Positions 1 through 6,550 of a stretch of DNA of 35,763 bases are shown here, one piece after another. How positions within the stretch are numbered: the stretch's first letter is position 1; each line of letters starts with the position of its first letter. The translations under genes and the position numbers were made by a program. Where the stretch lies: positions 1-35,763 of the IMG/VR virus record IMGVR_UViG_3300020442_000313; one strand, written 5' to 3'. Source of the DNA: a virus. The notes below the pieces were generated by a model. That model worked only from the letters and a program-made list of their open reading frames with translations, made no database searches and had not been told where the DNA came from.

Positions 1-58
1 CTGTTCCAGTTCCGTTATCAAATGATACAGAGCCTTCTTCACCACGAAAAAATGCCAT
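1..58 (-). CDS. Partial N-terminus of a tail tube-like protein
   Basis: Reading leftward from an ATG at 58, the 19 visible residues begin MAFFRGEEGSVSF and then a Gly/Thr-rich stretch before the window ends. This N-terminus resembles major tail tube proteins that I associate with marine siphoviruses; that is recognition from a short stretch, not proof. A tube gene normally sits just upstream of the gpG-like chaperone, but none is present there (34365-34405 is non-coding). This gene, found after terL, may therefore be the tube gene in a displaced position. About 58 bases separate it from the gene before it, with A+T-rich TATA-like elements and no clear ribosome binding site. Confidence 0.5.
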   Translation of the reverse strand, partial: MAFFRGEEGSVSFDNGTGT

Positions 59-116
59 GATTTTTGCGAAATATACTATATAGCACTATATTACCGTGAA
101 ACTGCAACTTTTACAG
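59..116 (-). promoter_or_regulatory. Intergenic region with candidate promoter/operator for the tail tube-like gene
   Basis: On the minus strand this 58-base gap contains TTGCAG followed 19 bases later by TATATAG, and the half-site ATATAGTG next to CTATATAG. The same ATATAGTG core recurs near other promoters in this window (4871-4886, 5217-5227). I infer a separate promoter for a highly expressed tube protein. The -35/-10 spacing is long, so confidence is low. Confidence 0.3.
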
Positions 117-371
117 TTATTTTTTCTTCTTTTTTCGTCTATGTTGATAACTTATCTTCTTACTGCCCGTTTTTTCACGTTTGAATCGTGCTTTTTCGGC
201 TGCTGACATCTCTCCGACAGTCTTAGGTGTCTTACTTGAGACACGATTTTTAGGTCTACAAGCTGGATAACCTCTTTTTTCGCCTTTTTGACGGCCACAA
301 GGTTTGCCAGTTTTGACATCTACCCAATTTTCTTTGAACCAACGGGTTAGACCGCCACTACTTCTTGCCAC
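117..371 (-). CDS. Small basic protein of unknown function, 84 aa
   Basis: I choose the GTG at 371 as start (MARSSGGLTRWFKENW...), not the ATG at 425. The upstream extension is out-of-frame shadow of the preceding gene, and GAGG lies a suitable distance before the GTG. The protein has a conserved-looking core (GGLTRWFKENWVDVKTGKPCGR, here split for brevity) with two cysteines, followed by SAAEKARFKREKTGSKK and a terminal Lys/Arg run. I recognise the style from phage and large algal virus genomes but know no function. It is highly basic, so nucleic-acid or virion association is possible. It overlaps the preceding gene by 14 bases, so translation is probably coupled. Confidence 0.7.
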   Translation of the reverse strand: MARSSGGLTRWFKENWVDVKTGKPCGRQKGEKRGYPACRPKNRVSSKTPKTVGEMSAAEKARFKREKTGSKKISYQHRRKKKKK

Positions 372-525
372 GTTTCTTTGCCTCGGTGCGATAAGTGCCA
401 CCACGCTTTTTGTACTCTCGTACAAGCCATGCGTTAGCGTAAGCAGAAGGGTAAACCTTAAATTTACGTTTAGCTTCCGCTTTTACCCTAGAGTATAACG
501 CTTTATTTACAGGAACATTCGCCAC
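358..525 (-). CDS. Small basic protein (VNKALYSRVKAEAK family), 55 aa
   Basis: This short gene begins with GTG at 525, preceded by a strong AGGGAGG Shine-Dalgarno sequence 8 bases upstream. The product starts MANVPVNKALYSRVKAEAKR and continues KFKVYPSAYANAWLVREYKKRGG. This is a compact basic unit I recognise as a recurrent uncharacterised small protein of aquatic viruses. No enzyme motif is visible. It lies between terL and the tail tube-like gene and overlaps its downstream neighbour by 14 bases. An upstream Lys-rich peptide in another frame (503-580) may be its original N-terminus; see findings. Confidence 0.7.
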   Translation of the reverse strand: MANVPVNKALYSRVKAEAKRKFKVYPSAYANAWLVREYKKRGGTYRTEAKKRGKK

Positions 526-580
526 GCTTCTTACCTCCCTTCTTTTTCTTCTTCTTTTTCTTTGTAGTGGAATGATACAT
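503..580 (-). CDS. Possible 25-aa Lys-rich peptide or frameshifted N-terminal extension
   Basis: An ATG at 580, 18 bases after the terL stop, opens a 25-codon frame: MYHSTT, eight lysines, GGKKRGECSCK, stop. No ribosome binding site precedes it. Its end overlaps the start of the 55-aa gene in another frame, and homologous small viral proteins often carry a Lys-rich head. It could be a real peptide, a frameshift-fused head of the next gene, or chance. Confidence 0.3.
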   Translation of the reverse strand: MYHSTTKKKKKKKKGGKKRGECSCK

Positions 581-598
581 GAGGAAACAAGGAAACTC

Positions 599-1855
599 TT
601 AATATATTCTAAACGAAGTTTGGCCTAATGTCTCTGGTTTTGCAAGGTTAAATTGTTGGAGACAGAGGTAGCCAAAAGCGTCAAATGCGTGGTCGACTCC
701 AAGGTTTTTATTCGGCATACCTGTGTTTGGAGCGTAAGTCAGGGTGCGGAGGGATTTTATCAATTCTTTACAGCGTGGGTGGATTAAAGTTCGTCTTTCT
801 CCTGCTGCATCGAATAGTGCGGTGTTTACTGATGTAATTTTGTCTCGTATTTTCCAGGGTGATTTTGGGGAAGATACAGTAAATCCGCTTCTGCGTAGGA
901 TAGTGTGGTCCGTTGAACCTACTCCTGATGTCTTTCGGGCTGCACCTGTTGGGTCGGGGCAAGCTATTATTCTTCTGTCTACCCCGTATCGGTGGGTTAC
1001 TTCTTCTGCGAAGTCCCAGGTTGTTGCACCACCCGTCATAATTATTTCGTCAAAGACGTAGAGGATGTCTCGGTGGCGGACAGCACAGATTCCGCAAAGT
1101 GGATCTACGTTAAAATCAACTCCTAATAAAAGTGGGGCGATGGATATGTCCTCCGCTTCGGTAGAAATGTTGGAATCTGAAAAGGAGACTGCAACGAGAC
1201 CCGTGAGATTCTCGAAACTTGCCTCGAACTCCTGCTTGAATGTTCTGCTATCTAATTGGGCCTTTGCTGCTTCGACTTCTTCTTCTGGAACATTACCCCC
1301 GTCTATTGTTGTGAAGCTCCAGCGTTTCCAATCACCTGTTTCATCTTCTGGAACGTAACACCATAAATCGTAGAACCATGAGGCTGTGCCGTCTGGTGTG
1401 GATATGAAGAGTGCCCAACCTTGTTTATCTGCGAGGGCTGGTCTGATTACCTGGAACCAGACATCAGAATCCATGAAGGCTGCTTCGTCAAGTACTACTC
1501 CAGCGAGGCTTCGGCCACGCAGGGTTGTTGCGTTTTCTGTGCCTTTGAGTTCGATTAGCGATCCATTGATTAGTTCGATTTTTAAGTCGGTTTCGTTTTT
1601 GGACTGTATCCATTCTCGTGGGATAAGTTTTTTAATTTCTTTCCAGGCGATGTCTTTTGCCATGCGGTAAGTGGGGGCACAGTAGAAATAGGTTTCGCCA
1701 GGGCGGTCTATTGCTGCTTTTAAGAGTTCGATACAGGATAAATATGATTTTCCGAATCTTCTGCCAGCTACCAGGACTCTAAATCGGTTTTTTGCGTTGA
1801 ACACCTCCCCCTGTGCCCATCGCAGGGAGAGATTTTCGGCTGTTTTTGTACTCAT
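599..1855 (-). CDS. terL: Terminase large subunit
   Basis: This 418-aa protein is the ATPase-nuclease motor that packages DNA into the prohead. The ATPase half has a Walker A variant GRRFGKS (residues 31-37), Walker B VVLDEAAF (D123-E124) and the coupling motif ISTPDG near 151. The C-terminal RNase H-like nuclease shows GVDFN (D247), an Asp in the CPDPTG stretch near 300 and a final VDHAFDAFGY motif (D388/D392), the expected three-acid arrangement. Length is typical. It starts at the ATG at 1855 and is transcribed leftward toward the tail tube-like gene. The probable small subunit is divergent, on the other strand, which is less usual than a terS-terL operon. Confidence 0.95.
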   Translation of the reverse strand: MSTKTAENLSLRWAQGEVFNAKNRFRVLVAGRRFGKSYLSCIELLKAAIDRPGETYFYCAPTYRMAKDIAWKEIKKLIPREWIQSKNETDLKIELINGSLIELKGTENATTLRGRSLAGVVLDEAAFMDSDVWFQVIRPALADKQGWALFISTPDGTASWFYDLWCYVPEDETGDWKRWSFTTIDGGNVPEEEVEAAKAQLDSRTFKQEFEASFENLTGLVAVSFSDSNISTEAEDISIAPLLLGVDFNVDPLCGICAVRHRDILYVFDEIIMTGGATTWDFAEEVTHRYGVDRRIIACPDPTGAARKTSGVGSTDHTILRRSGFTVSSPKSPWKIRDKITSVNTALFDAAGERRTLIHPRCKELIKSLRTLTYAPNTGMPNKNLGVDHAFDAFGYLCLQQFNLAKPETLGQTSFRIY

Positions 1856-1904
1856 GTAGTAAAGAATAGCTTAAATATGAACAAATTTCCGTGTTTTGGT
1901 CGAC

Positions 1905-1933
1905 TAAATAGTGTTTTTAGGGTTATTATTCAA
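1905..1933 (-). promoter_or_regulatory. Promoter for terL
   Basis: On the minus strand TTGAAT (1933-1928) is separated by exactly 17 bases from TATTTA (1910-1905), a good sigma70-like arrangement. It places the start site near 1898, about 43 bases before the terL ATG. The decamer ACACTATTTA (1914-1905) overlaps the -10. The same decamer lies just upstream of the gpG-like gene near 34374. Confidence 0.6.
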
Positions 1934-1954
1934 GTATTAGTATTTATTTAGTCC

Positions 1955-2395
1955 GTGGCTCAAGCATACTATCGACCAGATGTAGACAGTCCAAACGCTC
2001 CGTTGGGTGGTAAGGTCTGTGGAAAGAGAAATCCAGATTCAGTTATTGAAGCGAGGAGGCAAAGATTGTATAGTCGTCAGCTTGAGGGCTTGACTACTAG
2101 ACAGTTGGTACTCGATCACGCTTCCAAAGAGAATATTGGGGTGGATACAGCGTGGAGAGATTGGGGTAAGGTCAAAGAATGGAACGATGAGGATTGGGAA
2201 AAGGATAGAGAGAAGATGGTGGCACGACTCCAGGGAATGAGAATGAGACTTTTTAACAAGGCTATGAAGAGAGGTCAGCTTCAGACTGCTGCTCAGATAT
2301 TGGATTCGCTAGGTAAAGTGCTTGGGGAGAGTGAAGAGACAATTAATCTAAACACTCCACAGCTTTCTATAAGCGTAGAAGGAAAGAAAAAGTAG
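1955..2395 (+). CDS. Probable terminase small subunit, 146 aa
   Basis: The GTG at 1955 is the first possible start after an in-frame stop at 1949-1951. There is no Shine-Dalgarno, so a leaderless or nearly leaderless mRNA is possible. Residues 35-85 look like a DNA-binding helix-turn-helix region (QLEGLTTRQLVLDHAS...VDTAWRDW). A helical segment follows (MRMRLFNKAMKRGQLQTAAQ) and a short beta-like tail (NLNTPQLSISVEGKKK). This plan, small size and divergent placement beside terL match a TerS, which recognises the packaging site. The family call rests on architecture, not on a diagnostic motif. The G-rich repeat region just downstream would be a natural place for its target site. Confidence 0.6.
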   Translation: MAQAYYRPDVDSPNAPLGGKVCGKRNPDSVIEARRQRLYSRQLEGLTTRQLVLDHASKENIGVDTAWRDWGKVKEWNDEDWEKDREKMVARLQGMRMRLFNKAMKRGQLQTAAQILDSLGKVLGESEETINLNTPQLSISVEGKKK

Positions 2396-2583
2396 TCTTA
2401 ATTTGTAGATTTATCAGTAGGTTCAGGGTTAGATAAAAAATTTTGTGGCATTTTGCAACCCTGCCCCCCTGCCTGTGAGGTGTGTGGTGCATGCGGTGGG
2501 CTGTGTGTGCGGTGGGCTGTATGACTAACGGACAATAAAAAACCCGCACGGGGCGGGCGTGGTGGATAGTGTGCGGGCGTGGA
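2396..2583. other. Non-coding G-rich repeat region next to terS
   Basis: The stretch is unusually G/C-rich for this genome. It contains two copies of TGCGGTGGGCTGT (2492-2504 and 2508-2520, period 16) and two of GCGGGCGTGG (2553-2562 and 2573-2582, period 20). The minus-strand terminator at 2535-2557 lies inside. No convincing gene is present. Position and iterated repeats make it a candidate packaging (pac/cos) or origin site. Confidence 0.5.
2535..2557 (-). terminator. Rho-independent terminator of the MSTRS-family operon
   Basis: On the minus strand CCCGC, loop CCCGT, GCGGG is followed by six T residues and ATT. It ends the leftward unit 3438-2584 and protects the convergent terS-like gene. 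Confidence 0.75.
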
Positions 2584-2742
2584 TTATCTCACGTTTGCGG
2601 GTGGGGTGGTGTAGCCGTTTATGTATTCGGGTGCGTACCAGCTAGCAAACAAAAAAGAAAATAGAAACAAAGTCATTGCAATAATCTGTTTTTTGCGTTG
2701 CGTGGTAGTTGCTGCGGTTCGGTGGCTGTTTTGGTTGTACAT
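2584..2742 (-). CDS. Small membrane protein, 52 aa
   Basis: The ATG at 2742 opens a 52-codon frame. A polar, Thr/Lys-rich head (residues 1-18) precedes one hydrophobic helix (about 19-35, IIAMTLFLFSFLFASWY) and a short Pro-rich tail ending PPANVR. This is a single-pass or signal-anchor topology. No clear Shine-Dalgarno is seen. It is the last gene before the terminator at 2535-2557 and lies 46 bases after the 41-aa gene. Function is unknown; small inner-membrane phage proteins often act in exclusion or lysis control, but nothing here shows that. Confidence 0.6.
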   Translation of the reverse strand: MYNQNSHRTAATTTQRKKQIIAMTLFLFSFLFASWYAPEYINGYTTPPANVR

Positions 2743-2788
2743 TGTTTTGTGTTTGTGTGGTTGCTATGAGCAGTGAGACTAAAAACAA

Positions 2789-2914
2789 CTAATCATTTTT
2801 TATTTTTAAAAATAGTTTTAATTGTTTCTCACCATTGTAAAAACTTGTTTTACTTCCCGATAAAGAATAATTTTTTGGCATCTGTGCAAGCCATTTGATA
2901 AGTTCAGAATCCAT
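2789..2914 (-). CDS. Microprotein, 41 aa, translationally coupled
   Basis: The ATG at 2914 overlaps the TAA of the preceding gene (TAATG) and has a near-perfect GGAGGT ribosome binding site 6 bases upstream. The product begins MDSELIKWLAQMPKNYSLSG and ends with a Lys/Leu-rich helix (KQLKLFLKIKND). The Shine-Dalgarno and stop-start overlap are strong evidence that it is translated. No family is recognised. Confidence 0.65.
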   Translation of the reverse strand: MDSELIKWLAQMPKNYSLSGSKTSFYNGEKQLKLFLKIKND

Positions 2915-3438
2915 TATGCGACCTCCTTAATTCTTGATACTTTAGAAAATCCATAAACAAACATTTCCTTATCTGCATCAAAAAATCTTGATGTGTCAGG
3001 AATAGAAATTGTTGGGGCTGGTTTTGTTGGGTCGCTGGTTTCGTAACACTTCCAAACACCCTTAGAGTTATAGTTCCAATTACCACTAGGTAGAAACAAA
3101 TACTTAAACTCATCACAACAATCTCTTTCAAAAAATTCTAAAACGCCTTTGTGTTTTTGTGGTTTGACACTTTCCCAACTTTCGGGACGGTCTATATAGT
3201 ACAAAGTTTTTAAAACTTGTTTGTTATTAATCATAGGGTGTTTTTCTCTATTCCAATTTTGATTAGATACTAGAGAACTAATATCACCATTTGATATTAA
3301 ATTTTGTACCTTTTCGGTGGTGTCAAAAAACTTTTTTAAAAAATAACCTGTGTGTTCGGGGTATCCGTCAAAATGACAGTAAACAGAATTAACCGTTTTA
3401 TCTTCGTTTAAAATTCCAATAACTGAACGTGTAGACAT
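2914..3438 (-). CDS. MSTRS-family conserved phage protein, 174 aa
   Basis: The N-terminus MSTRSVIGI... followed by VYCHFDGYPEHTGYFL (about residues 19-34) is a hallmark of a widespread uncharacterised family in phages. The rest is rich in aromatic residues and acids, with a Cys pair (CCDEF, near 107) and no transmembrane segment. No catalytic motif can be assigned. It is the first gene of a three-gene leftward unit with two microproteins, closed by a terminator. Its upstream region (3439-3520) lacks a clean sigma70 promoter. Confidence 0.8.
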   Translation of the reverse strand: MSTRSVIGILNEDKTVNSVYCHFDGYPEHTGYFLKKFFDTTEKVQNLISNGDISSLVSNQNWNREKHPMINNKQVLKTLYYIDRPESWESVKPQKHKGVLEFFERDCCDEFKYLFLPSGNWNYNSKGVWKCYETSDPTKPAPTISIPDTSRFFDADKEMFVYGFSKVSRIKEVA

Positions 3439-3718
3439 AATTAATTTGTGGGTGAAATTTAAATTAGGCTTATTGCCTACCCTAATATTAACACGTATTT
3501 CTTTTGTAAGCTAGTACAGTATAAGCAATAACACACATAAAAACCCAATAAAAAACAGTAAGATTAATGAGATTAGCAACGTAAAAACCTAGTGATAGCA
3601 ACACTTCTTTAGTCTTAAGTTAATAATCATATAATTTAAAAAGTACTACAATACAAATACACCTTAACAACTTTAAAATTATGCCATTCTCAGTTAGTCT
3701 CATTTGAGATTCGGCCAA
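3439..3718. other. A+T-rich intergenic region, no gene seen
   Basis: This gap separates two leftward units. A CAGTATAAG-like element (about 3517-3525) and TACAAT (about 3646-3651) are possible -10 boxes, but neither has a good -35. A short inverted repeat TCTCA-TT-TGAGA lies near 3698-3709. I see no protein or RNA gene. Confidence 0.4.
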
Positions 3719-3742
3719 TAAAAAACCCCGCTTTTGGCGGGG
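3719..3742 (-). terminator. Rho-independent terminator of the DUF932-like gene
   Basis: Minus-strand stem CCCCGC, loop CAAAA, GCGGGG (3742-3726), followed by a T run and ATTGG. It lies 27 bases after the stop of the leftward gene. Confidence 0.8.
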
Positions 3743-3768
3743 TGTATAGTGTGAAATAGTATCTTAAC

Positions 3769-4845
3769 TCATAAAGCTAGACACAATTCCTTTGATCTAT
3801 CAATAATATTTGCATTTTTACCATAATAGTTCTGTTCCATTCTTATTCTTGCCTTTTCGCTTTCGTCTTTTATATTACTTGCACCCATTTGATGAGAATA
3901 ATAATAATTAATTCCATTGTGTAGGCTGTAAGCTGTCCTACCGTTTAACTGGAATTCCTTTTCTAAATTCTCTTTAATTTGTTTAACCTCTACTAAATCT
4001 AAATATGTCTTATCCCTCTCTTGTTTTAGTGTTCTGTCAATACATACTTTTTTATTATTCCACTTGTCAAAATACAACCTTTCTAAAACTTCCTTAACTT
4101 GGTTGTCTGTTATCTCTTTGCGTACCATCAATTTATAATCCTCTATAGATTTTGTAAACTCACCTTTATTAAAATCTATTATTGAATTTATGCGGGCTAC
4201 ATTATCGTTGATGCTTTTGGTGTGTTTGAAAATAAGCGGGTTAGATTGTTTTAATTTATTCATTTGATTAAAACAAAACATTCTAAAATGTATAAATGAT
4301 ATATGACAACTAACACTTGAATCATGTGATGACACTATTACAAGTCTTAATTTGTGTGGATCATCTTGTTTGACATCCTCAACCGCACCATCTACCGCAA
4401 GATTGAAAACAAATCTTTTGTCGTCAACATTCATAATACTTTCTATAGTTGTATTCCCTCTTATCTCACTAATTAATTTTTTAATAGTAGATAATTGTAG
4501 TGTGGTGTACTGTAGCTTTGGAATATTCAAAAGGTTGTTATTTTGGTTATTAATAATTGCTTGGTGATCTTTAACCTCTATCAACTCACCGTTTACACCT
4601 TTATAAAATAGAGGTGCTTTAACTGCTTCAAAATTTAGCCCGTTATCGTTCCATATAATATCTAAATCATTTTTAAAAGTGTCATCAATAAATTTTGAAC
4701 CTTTGAAAATTGTTTCATTAGATGAGTTTTGGTAACCTAGTTTTTCTGCGGTTAATTGGTTGTTGATGTTGTTAGAAAATTGCTCATTAGAAATACTTAA
4801 TGTATTTTCTAATTGATTTTTAAAAAGTTCGATTTGATTGTTCAT
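3769..4845 (-). CDS. DUF932-like phage/plasmid protein, 358 aa
   Basis: I place the start at the ATG at 4845 (MNNQIELFKNQLE...). The GTG at 4875 lies inside the palindrome at the predicted transcription start and is unlikely. Motifs typical of the DUF932 (phage/plasmid-like, TIGR03299-type) family are visible: SSHDSSVSC...FRMFCFNQM (about 172-200), KHTKS (about 210), and a C-terminal NGRTAYSLHNGINYYYSH segment (about 307-324). The family occurs on phages and plasmids and has no established biochemical role. It is a single-gene unit with its own promoter, operator-like palindrome and terminator, suggesting independent regulation. Confidence 0.75.
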   Translation of the reverse strand: MNNQIELFKNQLENTLSISNEQFSNNINNQLTAEKLGYQNSSNETIFKGSKFIDDTFKNDLDIIWNDNGLNFEAVKAPLFYKGVNGELIEVKDHQAIINNQNNNLLNIPKLQYTTLQLSTIKKLISEIRGNTTIESIMNVDDKRFVFNLAVDGAVEDVKQDDPHKLRLVIVSSHDSSVSCHISFIHFRMFCFNQMNKLKQSNPLIFKHTKSINDNVARINSIIDFNKGEFTKSIEDYKLMVRKEITDNQVKEVLERLYFDKWNNKKVCIDRTLKQERDKTYLDLVEVKQIKENLEKEFQLNGRTAYSLHNGINYYYSHQMGASNIKDESEKARIRMEQNYYGKNANIIDRSKELCLAL

Positions 4846-4870
4846 TTTAATTTTTGGGTGTAATTGAAAA

Positions 4871-4886
4871 GACACTATATAGTGTC
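4871..4886. promoter_or_regulatory. Perfect 16-bp palindrome at the DUF932 promoter
   Basis: GACACTATATAGTGTC is perfectly self-complementary. It begins at the predicted transcription start (about 4886) and lies 26-41 bases before the ATG. This is a typical position for a dimeric repressor site. Half-site copies occur elsewhere in the window. Confidence 0.6.
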
Positions 4887-4892
4887 CTTTAT

Positions 4893-4921
4893 ATATTACT
4901 ACAATAATAAAATCTTTTCAA
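4893..4921 (-). promoter_or_regulatory. Promoter for the DUF932-like gene
   Basis: Minus-strand TTGAAA (4921-4916), a 17-base spacer and TAATAT (4898-4893). The start site falls on the first bases of the palindrome at 4871-4886. Confidence 0.65.
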
Positions 4922-5206
4922 TATATATATTGACTATTTTTGTATATAAATTATCTTGAATTACCAGTATTTTTTACTAGGTATTTTTACTCATACAATC
5001 TACTACGCTTAATTTGATTTTTTCACACTGGATAGTGTGCGGGGTCAGATTTAGCACTATTTTGTGCGGATTCTTGAAAATAACTCACTTTTTGTGAAAA
5101 ATATTCAAAAAATTTCAAAAATTTAAAAACTAGAAAACTACTATTAAAGGGCGGCCAACTTAAAATTCTCAGAATTATCAGTAAAAATAAAAAGTGAGAA
5201 AAATTT
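4922..5206. other. A+T-rich regulatory-looking region without a gene
   Basis: The region lies between divergent units. It holds an imperfect palindrome CACACTGGATAGTGTG at 5024-5039 and long A/T runs. The short leftward open frame here overlaps that palindrome, has no ribosome binding site and is not credible. The 14-mer GGATAGTGTGCGGG (5030-5043) is repeated at 2564-2577. Confidence 0.45.
5024..5039. promoter_or_regulatory. Second operator-like palindrome
   Basis: CACACT-GGAT-AGTGTG has perfect 6-base arms and shares the ACACT...AGTGT arms with the 4871-4886 palindrome. It sits in the non-coding region upstream of the rightward operon, about 170 bases before that promoter. Confidence 0.5.
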
Positions 5207-5235
5207 TTGCAAAGGGACATATAGTGTACTACAAT
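5207..5235 (+). promoter_or_regulatory. Promoter of the five-gene early-type operon
   Basis: TTGCAA (5207-5212), a 17-base spacer and TACAAT (5230-5235). The spacer contains ACATATAGTGT, a half-site of the palindrome family, where a bound protein would block polymerase. The promoter overlaps an upstream ATG (5234), which helps fix the real start of the first gene at 5264. Confidence 0.65.
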
Positions 5236-5263
5236 GAGAGTGTTCACTAATCCACCTTTAATT

Positions 5264-5830
5264 ATGGGCTTAGATATGTACCTGTATGGTACTAAAACAT
5301 TTTCTGCATACGACAGACAAATTGGTAACGAACCAGTTACACGAACTACTGAGTTTCAGTCTTTATTAATTGAGACTAATTTTGAGAACGCTCCAATAGA
5401 TGATACTCTTTGGAGTTCTTACATAGTGGACTACCCACTAGCTTACTGGTGTAAAACAAATGCAATCCACAACTGGTTTGTACAGAACGTACAAAATGGT
5501 GTAGATGATTGCGGTAGACACTATGTCTCTGCCGAACAGTTAGTTCAGTTAAGTGACCTAGTAAACAACACGCTTAACAATCCAGATAAAGCCAGTGCTT
5601 ATCTTCCTACTGTAAGCGGTTGCTTTTTTGGAGGACTTGAATATGATGACTGGTACTTTAATAAGCTACAGTACACTAAGAAAAGACTTGATTCCATACT
5701 GTCATATCAGTCAGTCGCACTTGCTGAAGAAGATAGAAGATTAGTTCAAAAAAGTTTAAATACAAATGTAGTTTTATTGCCTAGCAAGAATTCTACTTTT
5801 GATGGCTTTTATTATTCTTCTAGTTGGTAA
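5264..5830 (+). CDS. MGLDMYL-family conserved phage protein, 188 aa
   Basis: I choose the ATG at 5264 (MGLDMYLYGTKTF) because the ATG at 5234 lies inside the -10 box. The MGLDMYL start is typical of a widely distributed uncharacterised phage family. Other conserved-looking features are YWCKTNAIHNWFV (about 63-75), a VDDCGRHYVS segment with one Cys (about 81-90), GCFFGGLEYDDWYF (about 121-134) and a long final helix. Conserved His, Cys and aromatic residues hint at an enzyme or metal-binding fold, but no known motif is matched. It is the first gene of a tightly overlapped operon. Confidence 0.85.
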   Translation: MGLDMYLYGTKTFSAYDRQIGNEPVTRTTEFQSLLIETNFENAPIDDTLWSSYIVDYPLAYWCKTNAIHNWFVQNVQNGVDDCGRHYVSAEQLVQLSDLVNNTLNNPDKASAYLPTVSGCFFGGLEYDDWYFNKLQYTKKRLDSILSYQSVALAEEDRRLVQKSLNTNVVLLPSKNSTFDGFYYSSSW

Positions 5831-6174
5831 TGGACAAAAAGAAGGCAACTGACTTCATCCAAAAGTTACTTGTTTCTAATGAAGATAAAAAACCCGAAGA
5901 ACAACTACAAAGAAAAGATATTGTTGACATTCTTGTAGTGGATCACAAGATACCTGAAAGCACTGCTTATAGGTATTATGCTGATTCTCTTAGGGAATAC
6001 GAATGGGAACAAGAAAAGTCAGGCGATCCAACACGAATAGACAAGAACAAACAAGTTCTCGATCAAGTGTGGGATATAGCACAAAACTACAAGTTAGTTG
6101 AGGGGGACAACGAAAGATACCTCGCAACGATCCAGATATGGTCAAAATTATCTACCCGATTTAAAAAACTATGA
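5830..6174 (+). CDS. Hypothetical HTH-like protein, 114 aa
   Basis: The ATG at 5830 overlaps the preceding TAA (TAATG). The product (MDKKKATDFIQKLL...) is charged and helical. Residues about 27-52 (QRKDIVDILVVDHKIPESTAYRYY, split here) could form a helix-turn-helix, with STAYRYY as recognition helix. A second helical part follows (LDQVWDIAQNY, YLATIQIWSKL). A DNA-binding or packaging-adaptor role is conceivable, but I assign no family. Confidence 0.75.
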   Translation: MDKKKATDFIQKLLVSNEDKKPEEQLQRKDIVDILVVDHKIPESTAYRYYADSLREYEWEQEKSGDPTRIDKNKQVLDQVWDIAQNYKLVEGDNERYLATIQIWSKLSTRFKKL

Positions 6175-6380
6175 ACTTAAACGATTACGACAAGTTTGTT
6201 AGACGTTTTGTAAAAGACTATGTAAACAACTTAACACCCGATCAAATGAGAAATCATTTAACAGAACAGTTCCATATTGACTTTGAAAATGTACGCAAAG
6301 ATACTGGGATTGATGACGCATTATTAGAGATGCAAAACTGGGATAGTGACCTGTACGAAACAATTAAGGAGAATGATTAA
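6171..6380 (+). CDS. Hypothetical acidic protein, 69 aa
   Basis: It overlaps the previous gene by ATGA and the next by TAATG. It is an all-helical-looking acidic protein (MNLNDYDKFVRRFVKDYVNN...LLEMQNWDSDLYETIKEND). No recognised domain. The stop-start overlaps on both sides indicate coupled translation. Confidence 0.75.
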   Translation: MNLNDYDKFVRRFVKDYVNNLTPDQMRNHLTEQFHIDFENVRKDTGIDDALLEMQNWDSDLYETIKEND

Positions 6381-6550
6381 TGGACTCATTTTTACACAAC
6401 CATCAATCCGCACTGGATAGTCAGCGTGAGGAAGCTGAAATCAACTGGTTATTTCCAGAAGATGAAGATAACTTCCCTGCTGAAGAATACGAACCAGCAG
6501 ATGAAGAAATGATGGCTTCATTTGGTACTATATGGCACGACTGGTTATGA
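6380..6550 (+). CDS. Hypothetical very acidic protein, 56 aa
   Basis: The ATG at 6380 overlaps the upstream stop (TAATG), and the TGA overlaps the next ATG (ATGA). The protein is strongly acidic (EEAEINWLFPEDEDNF, PAEEYEPADEEMM) and ends GTIWHDWL. Small acidic phage proteins are sometimes DNA mimics or inhibitors of host DNA-binding proteins; here that is only a possibility. It was supported by frame-to-frame overlap on both sides. Confidence 0.65.
   Translation: MDSFLHNHQSALDSQREEAEINWLFPEDEDNFPAEEYEPADEEMMASFGTIWHDWL

Noticed and set aside
95-140. Hairpin AACTG...CAGTT followed by T-rich plus strand, like a terminator
   Set aside because: The T-run encodes the Lys tail of the minus-strand gene, no plus-strand gene precedes it and the stem is only 5 bp.
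744-1670. Three plus-strand open frames of 94-105 aa opposite terL
   Set aside because: They mirror conserved terminase motifs on the minus strand and have no ribosome sites.
4845-4875. GTG at 4875 as start of the DUF932-like gene
   Set aside because: It lies inside the palindrome just after the predicted transcription start; the ATG at 4845 gives a normal leader.
5023-5247. 74-aa minus-strand open frame
   Set aside because: It covers the promoter and palindromes, is A+T-driven low-complexity sequence and has no ribosome binding site.
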